From assembly GCF_030012605.2 (NCBI RefSeq), contig NZ_CP114055.2: a stretch of 64,000 nucleotides of DNA, one strand, 5' to 3'. Source of the stretch: Bergeyella_A cardium. GTDB lineage: Bacteria; Bacteroidota; Bacteroidia; Flavobacteriales; Weeksellaceae. The notes below the pieces were generated by a model. The model worked only from the letters and a program-made list of their open reading frames with translations, had not been told where the DNA came from and ran no database searches. Made by a program: the position numbers and the translations under genes. Positions 25,957-34,415 of this stretch are shown here, one piece after another (position 1 is the first letter of the stretch; every line of letters starts with the position of its first letter).

Positions 25957-27753
25957 ATGAAAAACATTAGGAATTTTTGCATTATTGCACATATTGACCA
26001 CGGGAAATCTACCCTGGCAGATAGACTTTTAGAATACACCAATACCGTTACCCAAAGAGAATTGCAAGCCCAGACTTTGGATGATATGGACTTGGAGAAA
26101 GAACGAGGGATTACCATTAAATCTCACGCCATACAGATGGACTATGAGTACAAGGGCGAGAAATATGTCCTCAACCTGATTGATACCCCTGGGCATGTGG
26201 ATTTTTCTTATGAAGTTTCCCGATCCATAGCGGCTTGCGAGGGGGCTTTGCTCATCGTGGATGCAGCGCAGAGCATACAGGCGCAGACGATTTCTAACCT
26301 TTATCTCGCGTTAGAAAATAACCTTGAAATTATTCCTATCCTTAATAAAATAGACCTTCCTTCGGCTAATCCAGAGGAAGTTACAGATGATATTGTCAAC
26401 CTCCTTGGCTGTAAGCCCGAAGATGTTTTACGCGTTTCTGGCAAAACAGGTGAAGGCGTTCGTGAGCTTCTTGAACAGATTGTAGAAAGAATCCCAGCAC
26501 CAGAGGGCAACCCTGAGGCACCGCTTCAAGCGCTGATTTTTGACTCTGTTTTTAATCCGTTTAGAGGGATTGAGGCTTATTTCAAAGTGGTAAATGGCAG
26601 TATTAAGAAAGGTCAGAAAGTGAAATTTATGGCAACTGACCGTACCTATGATGCAGATGAAGTTGGTACGCTCAAGCTAAAACAAGTCGCTAAGCAGGAG
26701 ATTAAATGCGGAGATGTGGGCTACATTATCTCTGGAATAAAAGATGCCCGAGAGGTGAAAGTGGGAGATACCATTACTTCTGCTGAGAACCCTGCACCGA
26801 ACCCAATAGAAGGTTTTGAAGAAGTGAAGCCAATGGTTTTCGCGGGGATATATCCGATAGAGTCTGAAGACTTTGAGGAGCTTCGTGCATCGTTAGAAAA
26901 GCTGAGGCTGAATGATGCTTCCCTTGTTTTCGAGGCGGAGAGCTCGGCAGCCCTTGGTTTTGGTTTCCGTTGTGGCTTCCTCGGGATGTTGCATATGGAA
27001 ATCGTGCAAGAGAGGCTAGACCGAGAGTTTGGAATGAATGTCATTACCACCGTTCCCAATGTGTCTTACCACGGATATACTAAGAAAGAGCCTGATGTGC
27101 CTATCCTCATCAATAACCCTTCGGAGATGATGGATCCAACGACGATGGACAGGGTAGAAGAGCCGTATATAAAAGCATCAATCATTACAAAATCCGACTT
27201 TGTAGGTCCAGTAATGACCCTTTGTATTGAGAAAAGAGGAGAGATTGTTAATCAAAGTTACCTCACTTCCGATCGTGTGGAGCTTATCTTTAATATGCCG
27301 CTTTCCGAAGTGGTGTTTGATTTCTACGACAGGCTGAAATCCATCTCCAAAGGTTATGCATCGTTTGATTATCATCCCATCGGTTTCCGCCCATCGAAAT
27401 TAGTGAAGATGGATATCCTTATTAATGGCGATATGGTAGATGCACTTTCCTCCCTCATCCACGATACAAATGCTTATACGATTGGAAAAAAGATGTGCGA
27501 AAAACTCCGAGAGCTCATCCCAAGACAGCAGTTTGATATTGCCGTACAGGCAGCTTTGGGTACGAAAGTCATCGCTCGAGAAACCATAAAAGCCCTAAGA
27601 AAAGATGTAACGGCGAAATGCTACGGTGGTGATATTTCCCGAAAGAGAAAACTCCTCGAAAAGCAGAAAGAAGGTAAAAAGAAAATGAAGCAAATTGGTC
27701 GTGTAGAAGTACCACAATCTGCATTTATGGCGGTATTGAAGTTGAATGATTAA
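25957..27753 (+). CDS. lepA: Elongation factor 4 (LepA), GTPase
   Basis: 598 residues from ATG 25957 (MKNIRNFCIIAHIDHGKST, P-loop included), the standard LepA length; a TTG seven codons upstream is not needed. G motifs: AHIDHGKST, DTPGHVDF near 85, NKIDLPSA near 138. The LepA-specific C-terminal domain is complete (YGGDISRKRKLLEKQKEGKK and the ending VEVPQSAFMAVLKL). EF4 binds stalled or mis-positioned ribosomes and can back-translocate them. It is single-gene, with its own promoter and terminator. Confidence 0.97.
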   Translation: MKNIRNFCIIAHIDHGKSTLADRLLEYTNTVTQRELQAQTLDDMDLEKERGITIKSHAIQMDYEYKGEKYVLNLIDTPGHVDFSYEVSRSIAACEGALLIVDAAQSIQAQTISNLYLALENNLEIIPILNKIDLPSANPEEVTDDIVNLLGCKPEDVLRVSGKTGEGVRELLEQIVERIPAPEGNPEAPLQALIFDSVFNPFRGIEAYFKVVNGSIKKGQKVKFMATDRTYDADEVGTLKLKQVAKQEIKCGDVGYIISGIKDAREVKVGDTITSAENPAPNPIEGFEEVKPMVFAGIYPIESEDFEELRASLEKLRLNDASLVFEAESSAALGFGFRCGFLGMLHMEIVQERLDREFGMNVITTVPNVSYHGYTKKEPDVPILINNPSEMMDPTTMDRVEEPYIKASIITKSDFVGPVMTLCIEKRGEIVNQSYLTSDRVELIFNMPLSEVVFDFYDRLKSISKGYASFDYHPIGFRPSKLVKMDILINGDMVDALSSLIHDTNAYTIGKKMCEKLRELIPRQQFDIAVQAALGTKVIARETIKALRKDVTAKCYGGDISRKRKLLEKQKEGKKKMKQIGRVEVPQSAFMAVLKLND

Positions 27754-27768
27754 ATTTTTCAGCAATAA

Positions 27769-27798
27769 AATCCACAGTTTTTCTGTGGATTTATATTA
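27769..27798 (+). terminator. Terminator of lepA
   Basis: AAATCCACAG pairs with CTGTGGATTT around TTTTT, followed by ATATT. The stem is 10 bp; the downstream T run is short. Confidence 0.75.
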
Positions 27799-27943
27799 GA
27801 TTAAGAATTAAAAAATGAGAAGCATATATCATTTATAGCGATTAACTTATGGCAACCACTGATTTTATTAATAGTATTTATGATGGTTGTTTAGCAGTTA
27901 GAGGTGTATTAAAACTATATTAATGTTTTGAAATACTGATGAT

Positions 27944-28354
27944 ATGAAGAGAGTAATAGTATTTTGTCTGATGATTTTATTATTTATTTCGTGTAGAAGC
28001 TACTCAGAAAAGGACTTAATAGGAGTTTATACACCTGTAAACTATAGGAATACATTTGATACCATACACCTAAAAAAGAATAACAAATATTACAGAACGG
28101 TTTATAATAAAAGTAAAGAGCGTGTAATTGAAATAAGGGGAGAGTGGAGTGTAAGGGAAGATGTAATAGAGTTTAAATCTCCATACTTTCTCAATCTGGA
28201 TAGAGACTTGGTTATGTATCCTGAACTTTTGCAGGATACGGAAAGTAATGGCTTAGGTTATATTTGGAAGAAGGTTGGTGTATTTGAATTTTGTGTCGGA
28301 TATTTTGGGGTAGACTTACCTAATCAAAATTGTTATCGTAGATTGAATGATTAA
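27944..28354 (+). CDS. Putative lipoprotein, function unknown
   Basis: 136 residues. The signal peptide (MKRVIVFCLMILLFISC) ends with a lipobox at Cys17. The mature part has a lipocalin-like or DUF-type look: LIGVYTPVNY, then TIHLKKNNKYYRTVYN and IRGEWSV, a pattern seen in small Bacteroidota lipoproteins that measure growth of a beta-sheet. I do not recognise a specific family and assign no function. It stands alone; an AT-rich hairpin at 28366-28391 may end it. Confidence 0.65.
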   Translation: MKRVIVFCLMILLFISCRSYSEKDLIGVYTPVNYRNTFDTIHLKKNNKYYRTVYNKSKERVIEIRGEWSVREDVIEFKSPYFLNLDRDLVMYPELLQDTESNGLGYIWKKVGVFEFCVGYFGVDLPNQNCYRRLND

Positions 28355-28422
28355 ATAAACTGTAAGAAGAAAAAATTTTAAATTTTTCTTCCCTCACCCA
28401 ATAAATCCCTTTTCAAAATCTA

Positions 28423-29454
28423 CTAAAATAATTCCTGATGGTTTCCTACTTCAGTGGATTCACTTACTAAGGCTTTAATAACATCTATCCAGCGGTCTTC
28501 ATCATTGAGGCAGGAGATGTAGTGAAAGGTTTCTCCTCCTGCGTTTAGAAAGATTGAGCGGGCTTCTACTGAGATTTCTTCGAGGGTTTCGAGGCAGTCG
28601 GAGACAAATGCAGGGCAGCAAATAACCAATTTCTTTTTACCCTGCTTGGGGAGGTTTTGAAGGGTAGCATCGGTATAGGGCTCTATCCATTTATCTTTTC
28701 CAAGGCGGGATTGGAAGCTGGTCTGAGCCTTTCCATCTAAATTGAGACGAGAAGCAATGGCTACGGTAGTGTTAAGACATTGTTGTTTGTAATCAATTTC
28801 ATACAGAGGTTTGCCTTGGTCTTCACCCCAGTTGGGAATAAGCGAGGTTATTTTTTTATCAACTTTTGGAAGGTGCCGCTCTGGAACGCCGTGGTAGGAG
28901 AAGAGGAGGGTATCAAAATCTTCGGGGAGTTTTTCTTTAATGCTCTGTGCAAGGCAGTCTAAATAGAGCTCCTGCTGATAAAAAGAACCGACATATTTAA
29001 TACTGAGATTAGGGAATTTTAATTTTCTTACTTCCTCGGCTTTAGCAATAACGGTCTCTGTAGTACTCATAGCATACTGTGGATAGAGGGGGAAGAGGAT
29101 AACTTCGGTTACACCTTGCTCGGCGAGTTTTCTAAGCCCTGTTTCTATGCTGGGCTCGGCATATCTCATCCCTATTTCTACGGGCATATCTACCTTTTGC
29201 TGAAGTTTGGTTTTTATTTTTTCGGTATAGACGATAAGTGGAGAGCCTTCGCTTGTCCAGATGGTTTTGTATGCCTCTGCGGATTTTGCAGGACGGGTCT
29301 TTAAGATAATCCCACGAACCAAAAGATAACGAAAGAACCATCTGTAATCTATGACTCTTTCGTCCATCAGAAACTCGTCCAGATACTCCTTTACATCTTC
29401 TACCGAAGTAGATTTTGGGGAGCCTAAATTTACCAGTAGAATACCTCTTCTCAT
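28423..29454 (-). CDS. hemH: Ferrochelatase
   Basis: 343 residues from ATG 29454, which opens the classical MRRGILLVNLGSP; the longer frame upstream overlaps the preceding gene and is rejected. Motifs include SEGSPLIVYT near residue 82, PLYPQYAMSTTET near 137, the conserved FSYHGVPERHL with the catalytic His near 195, and CCPAFVSDCLETLEEI near 275 with the acidic metal path. It inserts Fe2+ into protoporphyrin IX, the last step of haem synthesis. It lies 44 bp behind the Nfu-type gene on the same strand, so iron-cluster and haem assembly are likely co-transcribed. Confidence 0.95.
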   Translation of the reverse strand: MRRGILLVNLGSPKSTSVEDVKEYLDEFLMDERVIDYRWFFRYLLVRGIILKTRPAKSAEAYKTIWTSEGSPLIVYTEKIKTKLQQKVDMPVEIGMRYAEPSIETGLRKLAEQGVTEVILFPLYPQYAMSTTETVIAKAEEVRKLKFPNLSIKYVGSFYQQELYLDCLAQSIKEKLPEDFDTLLFSYHGVPERHLPKVDKKITSLIPNWGEDQGKPLYEIDYKQQCLNTTVAIASRLNLDGKAQTSFQSRLGKDKWIEPYTDATLQNLPKQGKKKLVICCPAFVSDCLETLEEISVEARSIFLNAGGETFHYISCLNDEDRWIDVIKALVSESTEVGNHQELF

Positions 29455-29498
29455 TATTTTATTTAAACCTGTCGGTAATGTATTGGTTATTAATTTTA

Positions 29499-30380
29499 TT
29501 ATCCGTTTACGGCTTCTACTACTTCTACCAAGTCTGGTAGGAACTGTTTCAAAATGTTTTCTATCCCATTTTTCAGGGTAATTCTCGAACTTGGGCAGCC
29601 TGAGCAAGCACCTTGTAGGAGCATTTTAGCTACTTTATTTTCCTCATCGTAATCTATAAGGGAGATTTTCCCTCCGTCGTTTTCCACTGCTGGAGCCACA
29701 TACTGCGCGAGTACATCTGCGATTTTCTGTTCTTTTTCGGTATAGTCTCTCTCGATGATTTTCTCTACTGGGCTTTCGTGCTTTTGAGGTTCAATATGGG
29801 TTACTTTACCACCGTCTTGCAAGTATTCTGCGATGACGCTTCGTACGGCATTCATCACTTCGTGCCACTCTACGCTGCTGTTTCGGGTAACTGCCACAAA
29901 ATTATCGGAAACGAAAACTTGAGTAACGAAATCAAACTCATTATAGATGGCTTCGGCAAGGGGTACATCTGGCGTGCGGTTCTCTACTTTTACTTCTATA
30001 AACCCATCGAGGATGAGCTTAGGAGAGACGAATTTCATTACATTGGGGTTGGGTGTCATCTCTGCATAGATTGGGAACAGCTCCTTTCTCTTCGTTTGTC
30101 GGTAGATTCTTGGGTTTGCGAGCAGCTCGTCTTGTATTACTTCTCTCAGGCTTTCGGCTACGCTCTCCCAATCTACGCTATCGGCTTTCTCTACTGCAAT
30201 AAAATTAGCAGTGATGAATATTGATGAGATAAAAGGATATTTAAAAAGCTCTTGTGCGAGCGGTATTTCTGATATGTCGGAATCTCTGTGCAGTTCCAAA
30301 CCACCGGGGATAAGGGTATAATCTACCACGAACTTTGTTACATTCGCATTTTCCGTAGGTTCTATATGTACATTCAGCAT
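29499..30380 (-). CDS. Nfu/NifU-type Fe-S scaffold with two N-terminal domains
   Basis: 293 residues from ATG 30380 (MLNVHIEPTENANVTKF). Two Nfu N-terminal (scaffold-like) domains are repeated: residues 1-100, and 105-200 beginning FPIYAEMTPNPNVMKFV. They are followed by a C-terminal NifU domain (about 215-293) with the Fe-S binding CxxC in LQGACSGCPSS. Such proteins hold and pass [4Fe-4S] clusters to target enzymes. A doubled N-terminal domain is a Bacteroidota-type layout. A minus-strand TATTTTTG -7 element is at 30402-30409, 22 bp before the start. It heads a pair with hemH. Confidence 0.88.
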   Translation of the reverse strand: MLNVHIEPTENANVTKFVVDYTLIPGGLELHRDSDISEIPLAQELFKYPFISSIFITANFIAVEKADSVDWESVAESLREVIQDELLANPRIYRQTKRKELFPIYAEMTPNPNVMKFVSPKLILDGFIEVKVENRTPDVPLAEAIYNEFDFVTQVFVSDNFVAVTRNSSVEWHEVMNAVRSVIAEYLQDGGKVTHIEPQKHESPVEKIIERDYTEKEQKIADVLAQYVAPAVENDGGKISLIDYDEENKVAKMLLQGACSGCPSSRITLKNGIENILKQFLPDLVEVVEAVNG

Positions 30381-30530
30381 TTTATTATTAATTTTGAAGG
30401 GCAAAAATAAGGATTACTTATTAGATTTATGCTAAGGAATCATAAGACTTTATCAATTTAGATTTTAGGTTCGGTAGATTTTAAGCCTTGATAAATCATT
30501 TATCTAACAAATTCAAAATACCTGTAAAAT

Positions 30531-31067
30531 ATGGCACTTATAAAAGATGTTTTAGGCAAAAGCCCTGTGATAGGCAAAGGGACTTACCTCGCAGAGACGG
30601 CAACCGTAATTGGTGATGTACAAATGGGCGAAAACTGTAGCGTGTGGTTTAATGCCGTTATCCGTGGCGATGTACATTATATAAAAATCGGGAGCAAAGT
30701 AAATATTCAGGATAATGTAATGCTCCACTGCACCTATCAGAAGTCTCCACTAAGCATTGGGAATAATGTATCCATCGGGCATAATGCCATAGTACACGGC
30801 TGTACGATAAAAGACAATGTCCTCATCGGAATGGGGGCAATCGTGATGGATGACTGTATTATAGAAGAGAAATCCATCGTAGGTGCAGGCTCCGTAGTTA
30901 CCAAAGGTACCCACATAAAATCAGGCGAAGTATGGGGCGGGATACCCGCAAAAAAAATAAAAGACATCAATGCTGAGCTCCTCGAAAACGAAATCCACCG
31001 CATTGCTGATAGCTACATAAAATACGCCAGCTGGTATACCCTGACGGGTGGGACTTTTATTAAATAA
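30531..31067 (+). CDS. Gamma-class carbonic anhydrase family protein
   Basis: 178 residues of left-handed beta-helix hexapeptide repeats. The His ligands of the family can be seen as GDVHYIKIG (near 57), MLHCTYQ (near 64) and GHNAIVHGC (about 82-91). The end is a C-terminal amphipathic helix typical of YrdA/PaaY-type proteins. Gamma carbonic anhydrases bind Zn2+ or Fe2+ at trimer interfaces, but many members are poorly active. It is monocistronic and divergent from the Nfu-type gene. Confidence 0.88.
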   Translation: MALIKDVLGKSPVIGKGTYLAETATVIGDVQMGENCSVWFNAVIRGDVHYIKIGSKVNIQDNVMLHCTYQKSPLSIGNNVSIGHNAIVHGCTIKDNVLIGMGAIVMDDCIIEEKSIVGAGSVVTKGTHIKSGEVWGGIPAKKIKDINAELLENEIHRIADSYIKYASWYTLTGGTFIK

Positions 31068-31277
31068 AACAGGAAATATTTGCTTAAAATAAAGGCTTGG
31101 TCTGATTCATCGCGTTTTAATCTTTTTAAAAATCAAAACTGATGTAGATTAACAATAAAACAAAGTTTTGATAGTTATTAGAAACAAAAGTTATTTTCAA
31201 TAGCATTTAGTGTAGGTTTAATAAAAATTTAACCAAATTTTTTGTAGGCTCTAATATCTAAAATGCACTTAAATTTA

Positions 31278-31285
31278 TATCTTTG
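31278..31285 (+). promoter_or_regulatory. -7 promoter element of mreBCD
   Basis: TATCTTTG fits TAnnTTTG, 27 bp before the mreB ATG. The 210 bp upstream hold no gene and no recognised RNA. Confidence 0.55.
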
Positions 31286-31312
31286 TCATCTTAAAAAAAT
31301 TAGAAAAGAGAA

Positions 31313-32338
31313 ATGGGGTTATTTGATGTATTTACGCAAGAAATTGCAATAGACTTAGGAACAGCAAACACACTGATTATCCACAATAATAAAATCGTTA
31401 TAGACCAACCTTCCATAGTGGCTATTGACCGTAATACAGGTAAACCAATAGCTGTGGGAGAGCCAGCAAAACATATGCAGGGGAAAACCCACGAGGATAT
31501 AAAAACTATTAGACCACTGAAAGATGGAGTTATCGCAGATTTTCAGGCATCTGAGCATATGATTCGTGAGTTTATAAAGCAAATTCCAGCTGTGAAAGGT
31601 AAGCTCTTTCAGCCTGCACTTAAAATTGTAATTTGTATACCATCAGGCATTACAGAAGTAGAAAAAAGAGCGGTGAAAGATTCTGCTCAAAAGGTAAATG
31701 CTAAAGAGGTACGCCTTATCTACGAGCCTATGGCGGCAGCAATAGGTGTGGGGATAGATGTACAGAAACCGGAAGGGAATATGATTGTAGATATAGGTGG
31801 TGGTACTACCGAGATTGCAGTGGTCTCCCTCGGTGGTATTGTGTGTGATAAGTCTGTCAAAATCGCAGGAGATGTATTCAATAACGATATTGCATACTAT
31901 CTAAGAACTCATCATAATCTCTATATCGGTGAGAAAACTGCGGAGAGGATTAAGATAGAAGCAGGCTCGGCTACCGAAGATTTGGATGTAGAATTAGAAG
32001 ATATCAGTGTGCAAGGACGAGACCTTATTACAGGCAAGCCAAAAGAAATAATGATTAATTACAGAGAAATTGCAAGAGCTCTGGATAAATCCATTATAAG
32101 AATAGAAGATGCTGTGATGGAAACCCTCTCTATGACCCCACCAGAATTGGCAGCAGATATTTGGAAAACAGGAATCTACCTTGCAGGAGGAGGGGCTTTG
32201 CTCAGAGGCTTGGCAGATAGGCTTCATAAGAAAACAGGACTGCCAGTATTTGTAGCAGAAGACCCTCTAAGAGCCGTAGTAAGGGGTACAGGCATTGCTC
32301 TTAAGAATATGGATAAATTTAATTTCCTTATAGGTTAA
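31313..32338 (+). CDS. mreB: Rod shape-determining protein MreB
   Basis: 341 residues, the standard MreB length. Actin-fold ATP motifs: IAIDLGTANTLI (phosphate 1, residues 12-23), MIVDIGGGTTEIAVV (phosphate 2, near 160) and GIYLAGGGALLRGL (adenosine, near 288). MreB filaments guide lateral peptidoglycan synthesis. mreC starts 23 bp after it. Confidence 0.97.
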   Translation: MGLFDVFTQEIAIDLGTANTLIIHNNKIVIDQPSIVAIDRNTGKPIAVGEPAKHMQGKTHEDIKTIRPLKDGVIADFQASEHMIREFIKQIPAVKGKLFQPALKIVICIPSGITEVEKRAVKDSAQKVNAKEVRLIYEPMAAAIGVGIDVQKPEGNMIVDIGGGTTEIAVVSLGGIVCDKSVKIAGDVFNNDIAYYLRTHHNLYIGEKTAERIKIEAGSATEDLDVELEDISVQGRDLITGKPKEIMINYREIARALDKSIIRIEDAVMETLSMTPPELAADIWKTGIYLAGGGALLRGLADRLHKKTGLPVFVAEDPLRAVVRGTGIALKNMDKFNFLIG

Positions 32339-32361
32339 ACAAAATTTCAGTATAGAATTTT

Positions 32362-33210
32362 ATGGGCATATTACTAAGGTTCTTTTCAAAGAACAGCCTG
32401 TTTTTATTCTTTCTGTTTCTGCAAATCATCTCCCTTAGTTTGATGTTTTGTATGAATACAATGCAAAGGTCGTGGATTGCTGCTCAGTCCGCGGCTTTTA
32501 ATGCTTGGATAGCTGGGTATATAGATGAGGGAGCGTCTTATCTAAAACTCAAACAAGCCAATGAAGAGCTCATAAAACAGAATAAAGAACTGATGGAGCA
32601 GCTCTATGGAAGGGAATACTCATCTTCATCAAAACCACGAGTAATAGCAGACTCCACTCAGGGGAAGCAGATGTTTACCATTATAGATGGAGATGTTATT
32701 AATAACAGTATCAATAGGAAAAATAATTATTTTACCATCAACCGAGGGAGTAAAGATGGGGTGGAAGATGATATGGGCGTGATTTCTCCTAATGGAGTTG
32801 TGGGTATTGTGGTGAATACAACGGCTCATTATTCCCTTGCTCAGTCGGTTTTAAGTGTAGATAAGATAAAAATCAATGCTTCACTGAAAAACTCAGGATA
32901 TTTCGGCACGCTCACTTGGAATGGGGAAGACTCTCGGCTGATGCACCTTGCTGATATCCCTAAGTATGTATCCTTAAAAGTTGGAGATACCGTAGTAACC
33001 GATGGTAAATCGGCAATATTTCCACAAGGAAAAATGATTGGAACCGTTGCGGGTTTTGAAGTAGATAATAAAACTGGATTTTGGGATATTTCGGTGGAGC
33101 TAAGCGAGAAAATAGGAAAACTCAGCAAGGTATTTATAGTAAAAAACCTGAAAAGAGAGGAGATGAAGCCTATACAGGATAGTTTAATGAAACACCAAAA
33201 AGCAGAATAA
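32362..33210 (+). CDS. mreC: Rod shape-determining protein MreC
   Basis: 282 residues with one N-terminal membrane helix (residues 9-31) then a coiled coil (LKLKQANEELIKQNKELMEQL, about 62-82) and the two beta-barrel MreC core (NRGSKDGVEDDMGVISPNGVVG ... VGDTVVTDGKSAIFPQGKMIG). It bridges MreB in the cytoplasm to periplasmic wall synthases. It follows mreB and is 6 bp from mreD. Confidence 0.95.
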   Translation: MGILLRFFSKNSLFLFFLFLQIISLSLMFCMNTMQRSWIAAQSAAFNAWIAGYIDEGASYLKLKQANEELIKQNKELMEQLYGREYSSSSKPRVIADSTQGKQMFTIIDGDVINNSINRKNNYFTINRGSKDGVEDDMGVISPNGVVGIVVNTTAHYSLAQSVLSVDKIKINASLKNSGYFGTLTWNGEDSRLMHLADIPKYVSLKVGDTVVTDGKSAIFPQGKMIGTVAGFEVDNKTGFWDISVELSEKIGKLSKVFIVKNLKREEMKPIQDSLMKHQKAE

Positions 33211-33216
33211 AAGGAT

Positions 33217-33723
33217 ATGATAACCAGAAATATTTTTTCAGATATAATTTTCATTTCTGTGCTTGCTGTTTTTCAGGTAGTGGTACTGAGCAGAGTTAAT
33301 ATTCTCGGAGAGTATACTCCTGTAATGTATCCTATGTTTGTTATGTTTTATCCTTTTTTTAGAAATAAATATATCTTTCTTTTGCTCAGTTTTCTTTTGG
33401 GATTTGTAATAGATGCCAATATTGGCACTTGGGGAGTAAATGCCTTTGCAACTACTCTTATCGCCTATTTTAGAACGATTATTTTCCGTACTTCTACAGA
33501 TTCGGATACTGATTTCTTCTCTTTCCAGTCTATACAGTGGTCGCAATTCATCTTTTTTATATTGATGAGTGTTTTTCTGCATCAGTTTATTGTGCAGTTC
33601 CTCGAGTATTTTAAACTTTCAAGAGCGGTAGATATACTTATTAATGTATGTATTACAAGTATTATCTCTTTCTTTTTTATACTGGTTTATGCCATTGCAT
33701 TTAGAATAAAAGAAAAAGTATAA
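33217..33723 (+). CDS. mreD: Rod shape-determining protein MreD
   Basis: 168 residues with five predicted membrane helices and a small loop GFVIDANIGTWGVNAFATTL (residues 66-85), the part of MreD that is best conserved in Bacteroidota. It completes the mreBCD operon. In some relatives pbp2 and rodA follow, but here a terminator comes next. Confidence 0.9.
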   Translation: MITRNIFSDIIFISVLAVFQVVVLSRVNILGEYTPVMYPMFVMFYPFFRNKYIFLLLSFLLGFVIDANIGTWGVNAFATTLIAYFRTIIFRTSTDSDTDFFSFQSIQWSQFIFFILMSVFLHQFIVQFLEYFKLSRAVDILINVCITSIISFFFILVYAIAFRIKEKV

Positions 33724-33731
33724 ATCTTCTT

Positions 33732-33762
33732 AAAGGGCTTTTTATAGCCCTTTTTTATTTTG
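33732..33762 (+). terminator. Terminator of mreBCD
   Basis: AAAGGGCT pairs with AGCCCTTT around TTTTAT and runs into TTTTATTTT. Confidence 0.85.
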
Positions 33763-33889
33763 TCATAAGAGAAGTTTTTGTCCAATTGTTAAAATTTCTC
33801 ATAAAATTTGTTAGTTTAATCTAACTTTTTATATTTGCAAGGTCAATTAATGCTGAAAACGCTTTATTAATCACTAAAATCTTTAATAG

Positions 33890-34282
33890 ATGAGTAGTTC
33901 TTGCATTTTGCACATCAAAGAGGCTTGGGAACTGAAAACAAAATCTGGGGATAAACTGATGAAATCAGGAAACTATAAAGAAGCCTTGGAATTTTATAAG
34001 GAAGCCTTGTACCGTGCTGAGGTTCTGAATTTGCATACTTATGCGTGCAGGAGTATAAAGGTGTCTTTTATGAGTCTGCTGGTTTCTTCATTTAAGAATA
34101 TTATTCATATTTATGAGAGGATGAATTGTATAGAGCAGGCAGAAGAAATGATGAAAAAGATGATTGCCTATATTATAAAGCTCTTTAAAAATAAAGAAAT
34201 TACAGAACAAGAATATCAGACAGAGATAAAGGTTGCCCTTGTAAGTTATACCGATTTTATCAATAAATACCAATTAAAATAG
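33890..34282 (+). CDS. TPR-like small protein, function unknown
   Basis: 130 residues, wholly helical, no signal peptide. One recognisable TPR unit is at about 18-50 (LMKSGNYKEALEFYKEALYRA), and the remaining helices (EQAEEMMKKMIAYIIKL) may form a second. TPR units mediate protein contacts. No partner is indicated by neighbours: mreD ends upstream behind a terminator and folC has its own promoter. I cannot assign a role. Confidence 0.7.
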   Translation: MSSSCILHIKEAWELKTKSGDKLMKSGNYKEALEFYKEALYRAEVLNLHTYACRSIKVSFMSLLVSSFKNIIHIYERMNCIEQAEEMMKKMIAYIIKLFKNKEITEQEYQTEIKVALVSYTDFINKYQLK

Positions 34283-34394
34283 AAGATATTTTCATAGATA
34301 ATACTTTTTTACAACCAATATTTATTTGTAAAGGAATTGTTCGCACTGAATGATTCCTTTGTTTTTATGTTTCGCAGGCTGGCTGCCAAATGTG

Positions 34395-34402
34395 TATCTT
34401 TG
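34395..34402 (+). promoter_or_regulatory. -7 promoter element of folC
   Basis: TATCTTTG fits TAnnTTTG and lies only 13 bases from the folC ATG, so the leader is expected to be very short. Confidence 0.65.
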
Positions 34403-34415
34403 GCAAAATCTTTCT

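Noticed and set aside
27841..27943. Possible tRNA or small RNA after lepA
   Set aside because: No cloverleaf or stable fold could be drawn; the match is limited to the repeated 15-mer.
29455..29607. 51-residue N-terminal extension of ferrochelatase
   Set aside because: It overlaps the end of the Nfu gene; MRRGILLVNLGSP is the conserved start.
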